Shown: piece after piece, positions 21,082 through 29,467 of the stretch
Layout: every line of letters starts with the position of its first letter
Numbering within the stretch: position 1 is the stretch's first letter
Source: Ministeria vibrans ATCC 50519
Taxonomy: Eukaryota; Opisthokonta; Filasterea
DNA length: 34,878 bases
Direction of reading: 5' to 3'
NCBI GenBank assembly: GCA_943704425.1
Contig: CALSCP010001441.1
Coordinates: 1-34,878 of the forward strand
Notes under the pieces: generated by a model
Seen by the model: the letters and a program-made list of their open reading frames with translations, nothing else
The model's database searches: none
What the model was told of the DNA's origin: nothing
Translations under genes and position numbers: made by a program

Positions 21082-21485
21082 ATACATTGTAGTATAAAGA
21101 ACCAAACTGTGTACTAAGAAACGATAGAAAGAAAGGAGAGTGGTTGATGTGTTTCTTTTTCGAAGTTGATAGAGACAACAGCCGCAGGTCCTTTGCTACG
21201 ACGGCACCCTGCATTGGTTCACATCGGCGTTGACGAACAGAGACAGCAGCAGCAGCAGGAAGAACGCGCCCACCCCATTGTTATTCTTCCTTTTATCACG
21301 TATTGACTGGTTCATGTGCTAATACCGCCGATTTCGTCTGATTTTCTTTTTTGGCGTAGTCGTACGCGTGTCGATTGGTGCGAAACTTTTCCGATTGTGT
21401 GACTCAGTGAAGGTGTGTTGGTAACTTGTCACTGCGTTTCTCCTTTTAAACTGCACACACCCCCGGGTTGAACAAAGTTTGGTCT
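21082..21485. other. Spacer between convergent genes
   Basis: These 404 bases lie between the stop codons of the seven-helix kinase and TTC36. They should hold both 3' ends, yet I see no AATAAA on either strand. The middle (21180-21315) is GC-richer than usual for a spacer here and contains a CAG repeat that forms part of a short minus-strand frame listed separately. The stretch from 21320 to 21485 holds nothing I recognise. Confidence 0.45.
21196..21315 (-). CDS. Possible 39-residue membrane micropeptide (doubtful)
   Basis: A minus-strand frame starts at an ATG and gives 39 residues. It has a basic N-terminus (MNQSIRDKRKNNN), one hydrophobic stretch (VGAFFLLLLLSLFV) and a short polar tail. 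The basic-then-hydrophobic layout is that of a small single-pass protein. However, the leucine run is simply the translation of a CAG repeat read backwards. I know of no homologue, and the frame sits in the 3' flank of TTC36. Treat as an unproven candidate. Confidence 0.15.
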   Translation of the reverse strand: MNQSIRDKRKNNNGVGAFFLLLLLSLFVNADVNQCRVPS

Positions 21486-22217
21486 TTACGTATACAGCCG
21501 CCCAATGGCCTCCTTCACAATTTTGTTACACATGGCCGAGTAAGGATTGATCCTCACAAGTTCCTAGAGAGCATGCAGAGTCAATGAAAAATTTAATGCG
21601 TCTCGCGTTCTCATGTGTACCTTTTTCGCAAACGCACTTCCAAGAGCGGCCGCTAAACAAAAGATATGTCGATGAGCCAGTGTGCTGGGCGATGCTTGTC
21701 GCTTACCGGCCTCCAAGTCTATCCTGGCGGCGTCCATCTCGTCGCGCTTCTCGTGCAACAGCGCCCGTTGACAGAGCGCATTCTGTTTGACGCGGCCGTC
21801 GGGACTGGCATCGAGCGCAATGGCTACCGTGAGTAGGCGCACGGCTTCGGCGTCGCTGGCGTCCTCTTGCTGCAGCCGCAGTGCCTGTGCAAGGTTGTTC
21901 ATGAGCGACGCGTTCTTCGCACACTCTTCACCGCCGTCCTCGACAAGCAACGCCTGCAACGACTCCACACAGCCCGCAATGTCTCCATCGCGATCCGACT
22001 TGACCAATGCCAGCTGCTCCTTGCGCCGAGACTCTTCGCTGCGGCCGTCGTGCCAAGCGGGGACGGCCGCAGTGCGTTTTGAAGACTCTGCAAGGGGGCA
22101 GAGGAGAGGGATCAGGGGAGGGAGGGACGGGGGAGGGGGTGCCGATCATGACATACTTGCGACGCCCGACACGCCAGGCGTGAAGATCATATCAAGGATA
22201 TCGTCGTCGTTCATCAT
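21486..22217 (-). CDS. TTC36: TTC36-like tetratricopeptide protein
   Basis: Four exons on the minus strand: 22217-22157, 22087-21707, 21652-21621 and 21563-21486, joining in phase to 183 residues (human TTC36 189). The N-terminus MMNDDDILDMIFTPG corresponds to the human AVLQAIFNPDTPFGD region. A central block of three TPR helix pairs follows (NNLAQALRLQ, LLTVAIAL, QRALLHEKRDEMDAARIDLE). The end, ALGSAFAKKELVRINPYSAMCNKIV, matches human [26 protein letters not shown]. Exon 3 has only 32 bases, yet it restores the conserved GSAFAKK. TTC36 is a small adaptor-like TPR protein; in animals it has been linked to Hsp70 binding and tyrosine catabolism, which cannot be assumed here. Two adjacent ATGs open the frame; I used the first. 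The gene is head to head with the RhoGDI-like gene. Confidence 0.88.
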
Positions 22218-22356
22218 GCTGATGATTATTTCTGGAATATTTCTCTGATTTCTATTTGAAGTCTGAACTTCGAATAATGAAATAATTTTCGCTTTGATTA
22301 ACGTACAGCGGTTGTCCGTTGCTCGTTGTCGGTAGATTAATTTTGAGAATACACTG
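22218..22356. promoter_or_regulatory. 139-base bidirectional promoter (TTC36 / RhoGDI-like)
   Basis: The two start codons are 139 bases apart on opposite strands. The sequence is AT-rich (AATAATGAAATAATTTTC, GATTAATTTTGAG) and holds no reading frame. Both genes must share this region for initiation, which suggests possible co-expression. Confidence 0.5.
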
Positions 22357-24076
22357 ATGGAAGCGGAAGAGATCAAAGAAGGCAAGGGGACGGCAGCTGC
22401 GCCGACGGATGGTGCGGCGCCAGAGCCAGCCGAGACGGAAACGGTCGAGACGGAAACGGTCGATGCGGCGCTGAACGAATGGGCGCCCGACGGGCCGGTC
22501 CAGTTCCTTCAATGGGCTGTCAAGGCTGGCAAGCGTGATAGTGCGTCGTTCGATCTGACGAAGCGCAGCGAGCGAGTGCGCTTCATGACCGAAACGGTAT
22601 GTGCGGTTTCGCGCGTGAGACTCAGAGCCCCGCACACGACCGCATGGCGTTTCTGCCGCATTCACGCTCTCCCACCTGCTTGCAGATCAAGTTACCCGAG
22701 GGCCTGCAAAAGGTCGAGAGCATTCGTTTCCGTGTGCGATCCGTACGTCACAATTCTGTTGGGACTCGGATGAGGGAGTTTGTCACACTTGCCCTGCGTA
22801 GGATATCAAGGGCCTGCGACGGTCCGCCGACACCTACAAACGAACAGACGACTCTGGGCCTCGCACCCTAGTGCGCTCCGAAACGGATCAGCTGGGGGAC
22901 TTTGACGCGTGCGAGACGCCCTACGACTTCGCCTTTGCCGCGACCAGCACGCCTGCCGGATCGTTTGCACGCGCCGGCGAGTACGAGGTGATCATGCAAT
23001 ACACAGGTACAGTGGTGTGGGGGAGAATGCGCAGGGGACGAGCGAGTGGCGCTGATTCTTCTTTTTGTAGATGCGAATGGCGAAACTCTCACTCATCATC
23101 AGGTAAGACACTCAAGGAAGTAAGGGACTGATCAGGATTCTGATGTACTCTGGGCGTGGGGAAACATGGGTGTGTAGTTCCGATACAGCATTGTGTCGCG
23201 ACGGTCGCCCATGACGCTGCTGCGGCTGTGGAGCGACCATGGTAACCGAGTGGTGCGCTGCTTTGACTTTGCCGATCCACGTCACATCCGCACCGCCTTT
23301 GACTACAGTGATCCCGACGAGGCAAGGAAGCTTGAGCGGCCCTTGGGTGTTGATTTGATCGAAGTAAGTTAACCGTGTAACCGGAACAATGCTCTGATGA
23401 CAAGCTTGTCACCCTAACCCTACCACTGATGACAAGTGCAATCCTAACCCTACCACTGATGACAAGTGTCACCCTAATCCTAATTTTTGACAAGTGTCAC
23501 CCTGATCCTCTAATTTTGGCGCTAATAATGCATTGGTGACCCAAGGGATAACACTAACTCAATTTCTGATGACAAGTGTCTAATCTGACCCTAACTCTGT
23601 GACCTTCGTGCGTCTAGGGCACTTCGTATGTCGATGTGTTGGTGTTTTCAGTGGAGAAACGTGACTTGGTGAATCTGTGTCGTCGCGAAGAACTCTTCAA
23701 AGGACCCATCAGAGTAAGACGATGCGAACTCACTAGTCGAGCGGTGCAAAATGAATCGTATTTTTGTAACGGGTATGTTTAGTTGCGAAGCGAAGTGATG
23801 GGAATGGGAAACTATCGAGCGCGTGCAGAGCCGTATGAACACCGGTTCCAATCGACAAATATTGCATCGGGCCTACTCGTGCGCGGACAGTTCAGAGTAC
23901 GACTCAGAAAATAACTCGTTATTCAACACTGGACTTCAATTTCAACTTACTTTTTATTGTTTCATTGGAACATGCCCTGTTTCTGCCCTGTGTAGGTGAC
24001 CGTCTCCTTCTATGACGATCAGGACAGCGATCTTGAGTCATTCACCCTCACTTCCCGTGTTGTCAAGCGCGAATAG
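22357..24076 (+). CDS. Protein with two tandem RhoGDI-like domains
   Basis: Eight exons: 22357-22596, 22686-22742, 22802-23006, 23071-23102, 23178-23363, 23618-23713, 23783-23896 and 23996-24076. Phases close to give 336 residues. Residues 1-45 are an acidic, T/E-rich arm. Domain A (about 48-190) reads FDLTKR...IKLPEGLQKVESIRFRVRS...LGDFDACETPYDFAF...AGSFARAGEYEVIMQYTD. It follows RhoGDI LDLTGDL...FVLKEGVEYRIKISFRV...MVGSYGPRAEEYEF...GMLARGSYSIKSRFTDDD. Domain B (about 190-336) repeats this; its end, VMGMGNYRARAEPYEHRF...ASGLLVRGQFRVTVSFYDDQDSDLESF, is the closest match to RhoGDI of all. RhoGDIs extract prenylated Rho GTPases from membranes through the immunoglobulin-like fold and inhibit them through an N-terminal arm. 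Ordinary RhoGDIs have one such domain in about 200 residues. The two domains are diverged from each other, so one may bind the prenyl group and the other something else; that is inference. Confidence 0.8.
23395..23600 (+). repeat. Degenerate 31-33-base tandem repeat with telomere-like CCCTAACCCTA core, inside an intron
   Basis: Intron 5 (23364-23617) of the RhoGDI-like gene is built from about five imperfect copies of a unit of the form TGATGACAAGTGTCA-CCCTAACCCTA-CCAC. The first two copies share CTAACCCTACCACTGATGAC exactly. Later copies decay to CCCTAATCCTA, CCCTGATCC and CTAATCTGACCCTAA. The core resembles the TTAGGG complement, but it is interrupted by a longer unique part and so is a minisatellite, not a telomere array. 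Confidence 0.85.
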
Positions 24077-24096
24077 CGCTAGCTGACTAATAGTAA

Positions 24097-24102
24097 AATA
24101 AA
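24097..24102 (+). terminator. AATAAA polyadenylation hexamer of the RhoGDI-like gene
   Basis: AATAAA lies within GTAAAATAAAACTAATAAAC, 21 bases after the stop codon on the sense strand; a second overlapping candidate (TAATAAA) follows a few bases on. Confidence 0.55.
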
Positions 24103-24329
24103 ACTAATAAACTGTACCTGTACCCACCCACCCTTTCACTTTTTTTTTTGCATCACCACAGCCGATATTTTATTGCGAGTACAATGTGAGTATGAGAGAG
24201 GTATAAAGAGAGGAAGAGAGGCCGTTCAGCAAGAGACAGGATTGGCGGTGACGTAATAGAACAAAGAAGGAAAGAGACGCAAACACAGGAAGAGAGACGG
24301 AAGAGAAAACCCCAATGGTGTGAGAGTGT

Positions 24330-24679
24330 CTAGATGAGCAGTTTCTCAACGGCAATCTTGAGGGACTGGATCTGAGACTTGAGCTGAGACGTCTCGTTGA
24401 CGGTAATGGAGCAGGCGATGACAGGGCGGGAGACACCGCACGCGCGACCCAAAGCCTACACACAAGAAAGCCCGTTCATATTCTCTCATTCTGCCTCCTT
24501 TCTCTCTCTCTCTCTCTCTGTATGTATGTATGTATGTCTTACCTGCTTGCTGTTTACAAACACATACGGGACGTTCTTGTCCTCGCACAGAAGCGGCAAG
24601 TGCAGCAGAATCTCAAGGGGCTCAGTGTCGGCAGCGAGCACAATGATCTCGGAGATGCCGCGGTTGAGCGACTTGGTGG
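24330..24679 (-). CDS. SNU13: SNU13/15.5K (NHP2L1) spliceosome and snoRNP protein, N-terminal exon not found
   Basis: Two exons are clear on the minus strand, 24679-24543 and 24455-24330. They share a GTAAGA donor and TGTGTAG acceptor and end in TAG. They encode [59 protein letters not shown] and [10 protein letters not shown], almost identical to human SNU13 from Ala42 to the end (87 residues in both). SNU13 binds kink-turns in U4 snRNA and box C/D snoRNAs. The 41 residues before this, including the QLRKGANE segment whose Asn and Glu contact the kink-turn, are not encoded anywhere I can find upstream on this strand up to 26270. The acceptor CTGCAG at 24680-24685 shows that an upstream exon is expected. 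Either the exon is lost from the assembly near the 36-base poly(A) at 24949 or it is too diverged to see. Confidence 0.88.
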
Positions 24680-24947
24680 CTGCAGGAGAGGGGTAGAGAC
24701 AGGCATAAGGAGACACACGGAGAAGGGCTGTGGCAAGCGCAAAGCGGCGAGAGACGCACAACGACGGCGCTGACATGAGCATCGCCCATCGTCGCGAATC
24801 AGCCATCACCGCACCGCACAGGGCACTGGCGCCCCTGCACAACACGACACTCCACAATGGAGACACACCACCCCACAAAACCCCGCCAACCCCGTCAAGG
24901 CAAAGGTTCCCTCGTGCATTTTCGTCAAATCTCATGGCAAAAAAGCA

Positions 24948-24948
<1 letters not shown>

Positions 24949-24984
<36 letters not shown>
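24949..24984 (+). repeat. 36-base poly(A) tract
   Basis: This is the longest uninterrupted homopolymer in the window, between the last recognised SNU13 exon and the first recognised ISCA1 exon. Tracts of this length are prone to assembly collapse or false joins. This matters because both neighbouring genes lack an obvious 5' exon. Confidence 0.95.
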
Positions 24985-24985
<1 letters not shown>

Positions 24986-25073
24986 GGCTGAGATCGCAAC
25001 GACGCGGTTTCGTCGAGAGTGATGGAGAGACATGGAGCATGGGGACTGATGGGCGCGCCTTGCGTTTCCGTAG

Positions 25074-25760
25074 ACGCCCGCTGCGCAGACGAAATTGCGT
25101 GAGATTGTCGCAGAGCGCGTGGCGCAGGGCGATCCGGCTGTTGTGCGGTATGCGGGCGAGACGCGGTTGCTTGCATCAGTCCCCTTGCGTGGGTGCGTCG
25201 AATGGCGTCCCGTTTCACCCACATTTTCCTCTTTGTTCTCTTTTCTTCTTTTTCCTTCTTTTTTTTTGTTCTTTTTGACCATCCCACAAAAAATATATCA
25301 TTGTTTCCATGTTTTGTTCACCTGGTGTTATTGTGTCCTTTCATTCCAACGCATTGGATGAGCCTCTGCTGTTTTTGGTGTCGTCTGTGTCTTTCTCTGA
25401 CCTTTTTTTTGTGATCTGTTCCTTTCAGATTGGGAGTGAAGCGCTACGGCTGTAACGGATACGCCTACACCATGGACTACTCCACGCCTGATATGGAGCA
25501 CAAATTTGACGAAGTCATTGACATTGACGGTACAAAAACAAGAAAAGCAGAACACACAAAAACGAAAAAGCTGATGTCTTTTTAATTTAGATATCAAATT
25601 ACGGATTGACCATCACGCACTGTTCACGGTGATCAATTCAGAAATGGATTTTGAATCATCGAAGCTGCGATCGGGGTTTGTTTTCCGCAACCCCAATGCG
25701 GAGGCGGCGTGTGCATGCGGCGTGTCCTTTACGACTACAGGGCCCAAAGCCAACGGTTAG
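25074..25760 (+). CDS. ISCA1: ISCA1-type (A-type) iron-sulfur cluster assembly protein; first exon uncertain
   Basis: Three exons are firm: 25074-25147, 25429-25529 and 25591-25760. They encode [20 protein letters not shown]...[20 protein letters not shown]...[21 protein letters not shown]...ACACGVSF. This aligns with human ISCA1 LTPSAVNKIKQLL...VGVRTRGCNGLSYTLEY...EMDYVEDKLSSEFVFNNPN...CGCGESF. All three cluster-binding cysteines (GCNG, CxC) are present. ISCA proteins help mature mitochondrial [4Fe-4S] clusters. The acceptor TAG at 25071-25073 is in frame, so an upstream exon of phase 0 must exist. A weak candidate is 24857-24913 ([19 protein letters not shown]), which would read GSL|TPAA; a longer frame from 24775 looks more like a presequence but has no suitable donor. 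The end is taken as TAG at 25758-25760. An alternative splice at 25755 to a 14-base exon at 26129-26142 is possible. Confidence 0.85.
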
Positions 25761-26271
25761 TCATTGTGTGTGGTCATTGTGTGTGTGTGTGTGTATGTTA
25801 TTCAATGAGTCCCTCTTGAGCGATAGTTATGTTCGATCACTCTCACTTTGTCATTGAATGAGTATCACTCAGCCCCATTATAAGTATTCTTTTTTTTTTT
25901 TACTTTTGCTTCCCGCTATTCGACCAAACTATTTATATCTCATGTTTGTCATTCGAACGATGGAATGCATAGAGCAAACCGCAAAGGGTCTTGAAGCGAG
26001 CGAGAAAGGATCAATTCTCAATCGTTTTGTCCCTTTTGGGTTCTTTTTCATTTTTGTTTCACTCTGATTAATATTGTGTTTCGCTTTGGAATTGTGACTC
26101 AGACATTTTTTCCCTCTTCTTTACGTAGGTGACAAAGCCTGAAAGCGTGTGAAGCGTGTTGTTCAACCTTTTGATTTTTGATTTTTAACTGAATAATGGA
26201 AAGATGTGATGTAAAATTATAAACAATAGTAAAAAAAAAATTATTATTTACATTGTATGTACTGTGTTCCC
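25761..26271. other. Spacer between ISCA1 stop and the EEP-family gene stop
   Basis: About 510 bases of mostly AT/GT-rich sequence with a short (GT)n tract at 25768-25797 and T runs near 25890 and 26232. It contains both convergent 3' ends. A CAG-free acceptor-like TTTACGTAG precedes GTGACAAAGCCTGA at 26129-26142; this would give ISCA1 a GDKA tail if the upstream GTTAGT were used as a donor. No other gene is seen. Confidence 0.45.
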
Positions 26272-27329
26272 TTAGTCCAATTTACACTTTTCCATCGAGT
26301 CACAAGAAGGCTCGCTGTCCGTTTTTGTTGTTGTTTTCCAATTGGGAAGTAAATCGCAGAAGAGTGGACGATGATCGCTGAGAGTCGAGCAAAGGACGTC
26401 TGTGGCGACAAGAGTAAAGTCGCGGAGGTCGCGCACGAGCACATGATCAATGGCCTGGCCCGACCAGTGTGTGTATGTGTGAGGAGGAAGGGACAGCACT
26501 GCGCGCGCGTCACACAGTCCGGTTTTGGGGGCCAGCAGCGTTGCCATGGGATCCATGCGCGACTTCGGATTGATGTGGAAGTATTGTTGCGTACGGTCCC
26601 ATGCCGCTTGGCGGTCGGTGCTTTCTTCCATGCGGTCGCGGTTCGTTTCGTTAAAATCGCCCATGATGACCAGGTTGGTCGTCCACTCTGGATTTCCCGC
26701 AAAAAACGCCAACAACTGTTCGACTTCTTTCTGACGCACACGCCCCGTCTGCTCGAAAGCATCCAAGTGTAGCGTGGCAACGTTAAGACGGTGCCCATCA
26801 TAGTCAAAGGCTGCAAGGAGGGCACACCGACGCTCATGCTCCGCCGAGAGATTTACAACGTGAGCCTTGATTGGCTTGCGCTTGGCAAACATAGCGTTGC
26901 CACAGGTGCCTGAGAAGAGATTGACGTCGACCGTGTTCTTGGGGGCGTATCCGTGTGTATTGAAGGCACTCGTAACTCGATTGTCGTTGCGACACTCCTG
27001 GATGCCAACTATTTGTGCGCCAAGTGCAGCGGCGAATTTGGCAACTCTCTCTTGCGCTTGAGGCGCTTCCTCGATGGTGATTGGGTTGAAGCCGTGCACG
27101 TTGAATGTCATTAGACGCACGGCGTCGTCGCGAGGCAGCGGCGGAAGCGCTACATGCGCCTCTTCCTACATGATGAGTCGTCCAGTCGTGGTTGAGCAAT
27201 CATGCAATGATCGTCACATATGAAATGAATAAAGGAAGCGTTCGTGAAAATTGCAACCTGTAGTCTGCAAAATTGTTCTTGGAGTTGGTAGCGATCGTTT
27301 CCGGTGGGAACGTGAGTTGTCTTGAACAT
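26272..27329 (-). CDS. Endonuclease/exonuclease/phosphatase (EEP) superfamily protein
   Basis: Two exons on the minus strand, 27329-27258 and 27165-26272, give 321 residues. The long exon has no in-frame ATG before MTFNVHGF. Splicing the CAG|GTTGCA donor to the CATGTAG acceptor in phase adds MFKTTHVPTGNDRYQLQEQF and restores the first strand VRLMTFNVHGF. Metal and catalytic motifs of the superfamily are all present: N in TFNVHG, E in VGIQECR, MGDFNETN (D and N), and SDHRPLFCD (D and H). AIDHVLVRD is also typical. The fold hydrolyses phosphodiesters or phosphomonoesters in nucleic acids, phosphoinositides or sphingomyelin. The size, with no extra domain, does not pick among these. A signal peptide is absent, so the protein is probably cytosolic or nuclear. 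Family placement is sure; the substrate is unknown. Confidence 0.83.
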
Positions 27330-27834
27330 GATAGTCCAAAAAAGAAAAATGAATAAAATTTGGAGATCAATATTCAGAGAGGCACACTGCCAAAGCGACT
27401 GCTTCTCTCTGCGAGAGTAAATGTGCTCTGCAATTTTGCTTTTAGCCCAATGCACGCAATTTCTTTGAGTCACGCGCGTCATAGCGTCGATTAAGTAGCA
27501 AAGCAGGACGGTTAAATTGATCTTTTTGTTGTTGACTTCCCGTTGCGCTCCGTCCTCGCTTCCTCCCCTCCCCACATAACAAGACGCACTGAGCAAACCT
27601 CCACTGGGTTGAGAGAAACACAATGAACGGCCTGTGGCGGAGTGTGACGCCAACTGTGATCTTGTGGGCAAGTTTGCGCCTCCGTGGCAGTTGCGTCAAA
27701 AATACCCAACACGCTCACTACTCGACCAAAAACGAATAGATCGAAATCGTTGAATACTCTTATTCGTACTCTTTCCTTCCCTCTAACCCTCCTCCTGTGC
27801 CAAGTGTGACTAGCCCCCTTGTTTTGCTGCAAGC
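27330..27834. promoter_or_regulatory. Divergent intergenic region (EEP gene / CREB3-like gene)
   Basis: 505 bases separate two divergent start codons and so include both promoters and 5' UTRs. The left half is AT-rich, the right half mixed. A pyrimidine-rich tract (TCTTATTCGTACTCTTTCCTTCCCTC) lies 40-75 bases before the CREB3-like ATG. Minus-strand reading frames in this region have no similarity I recognise and skip across it without coding character. Confidence 0.45.
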
Positions 27835-29467
27835 ATGACTGCCATGGACTCGACCTTTGACAACATCATGCTTCAGCTGGAGCAGACAGCCGACCTCAAC
27901 GACGGCTCCTTTATCGACTCCTTTGACGACATTCTGGCGAACCTTGAGTCGCCCGCGACCCTGTCGGACGCCACCTCGACTGGCTCGCCGGCGCACAGCG
28001 ACACATGCAGCTCGGCGAGCGGCGACTGGAGCGACGCGCAGCACCCAAGCGCCAATGGCGTGGCAACGGCTTGCAGTCCAACGCACTCGCGCAACTCCAG
28101 CGAGCCCATGCTCTTTGAGGAGCTTCTCTTTGGCGGCGAGGCATCCCCCGAGGCCCACGCCGTGCCCCAGGGCCCCCCAGCAGGCGCTCCGGCACTCGAC
28201 CACGACTTTTTCGTGACTGTCGAAGACGACGACGAAGACGACCTTCCCCCGCCCCCGTCGCCGCCAGACTTCCTCTCCGACGTCGGTGGCTCCAACGGCT
28301 CCGACGTGCGCAGCGGCCGTGAAGCGATTGATACCATTAAGATATTTTTCGATGGACTCAACGACGCCGAAAGGGCCGGCGTACGCGACCTTATGGTCGA
28401 CGAGGGGCTCCAGGCCCTCCTCAGCACCAACCCCGACATTCGCCTCGACAAGCACACCCAGAGCCAGCTCAAGAAGATCCGCCGAAAGGTACTTAAGAAC
28501 AACAAGATGTTTTTTTTTTTTTTTTTTTTTTTTTTAGCTCCACAATAATTAAAAAAAAAAAAACGTTTTTGCTTCTCAGGTGCGCAATAAGCTGTCGGCG
28601 GCGTCGTCCCGCAAGCGAAGGAAGAACTATGTCGGCACGCTCGAGGAGCGCGTTACTAGCTACGTCGAGTATAACAATCTCTTGAAAAAGCGAGTAAGGG
28701 GGTTTTTTCTGCGGTTAACCCCAAAATTGATATTTTACTCACTCAATCGCTTCATTTTTCAGGTGAGCAAGCTTGAAGCAAAGAATAAGACACTGGCAGC
28801 ACAGATGCGGAAGATGCGAGAGCTGCTTGCGCCGTCGGGCCCGGCACAGGCGGCGGCCAAGGGCACAGGCGCCTGCCTGATGGTCCTGCTCTTCTCGTTT
28901 GCGCTGCTCTTCAATCCCGCCAGCGACGGCACGACCAACGCCGTTGACGCAACTGGATCCTTCCAGGGCATGTCGTCGTCGGTGGCACGATCGCTCAAGG
29001 CGTTTAGCGGCGCCAGTGAGAGTGATGTGTTGGCGAACGGCGAAGAGAGCTCCAACGACACGCAAGCCATCATCGCGCAGGCCATTGAGCACCTTCACGA
29101 GAGCGGCATGAGTCTCCCAGACCACTCGCACCTCAAGCGCGCCACGGCAGCGTCCCTCAAACGCAAGCATGCCAGTACCAACAACGACAATGACGACTCG
29201 GACGACACCGACTCAAGATACGACGACGACTCAGATAGCGACGACACCGACGCCCTCTTTGCGCTGGACCCAGCCCACCTGGAGTCCAAGCAGCAACACC
29301 ACCACCAGTCGAAACGGGCTAAGCTGGAGCAGGACGACGACACCTTGTCGTCGTTGCAGGCCACAGCGGCGGCCCAGGCAGCCGCCGATGGTCTCCGTCG
29401 CTCCTCCCGTCGCAGTGCTGCGGCGGCCGTCGCACGGGTCACCGCTGCCCTTGCCACCTCCCCCTAA
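27835..29467 (+). CDS. Membrane-anchored bZIP transcription factor, CREB3/OASIS-like
   Basis: Three exons, 27835-28488, 28580-28693 and 28763-29467, give 490 residues. Residues 1-195 are acidic and S/P-rich, as in an activation domain. The bZIP (about 212-280) has LKKIRRKVRNKLSAASSRKR and a zipper running through LEERV, LLKKR, LEAKNKTL. This is the [22 protein letters not shown] type of CREB3 proteins, with the NxxSAxxSR core at N221-R229. Directly after the zipper is one membrane segment, CLMVLLFSFALLF (about 294-306), matching the CREB3 VLLLSFALI segment. In animals such factors sit in the ER and are released by S1P and S2P after Golgi transport. An RSLK (332-335) just beyond the membrane fits the S1P pattern RxLK. 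The lumenal part is unusual: 180 residues, D/S-rich, then H/Q- and A/R-rich. The first intron has a 23-base T run. Confidence 0.9.

Noticed and set aside
23395-23500. True telomere or chromosome end
   Set aside because: The CCCTAACCCTA cores are isolated within a longer unique unit and the array is inside an intron whose flanking exons join in phase.
25074-25760. Selenocysteine in the ISCA1 CxC end
   Set aside because: The cysteines are encoded by TGT and TGC; no in-frame TGA is present before the TAG stop.
26129-26142. Last ISCA1 exon encoding GDKA
   Set aside because: The splice sites exist (GTTAGT at 25756, ACGTAG at 26128), but reading straight through gives a stop two codons later, so a 373-base intron for four residues is not needed.
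27873-28505. 210-codon minus-strand frame opposite the CREB3-like first exon
   Set aside because: It is the antisense shadow of a GC-rich acidic coding exon; the sense frame carries the bZIP continuation.
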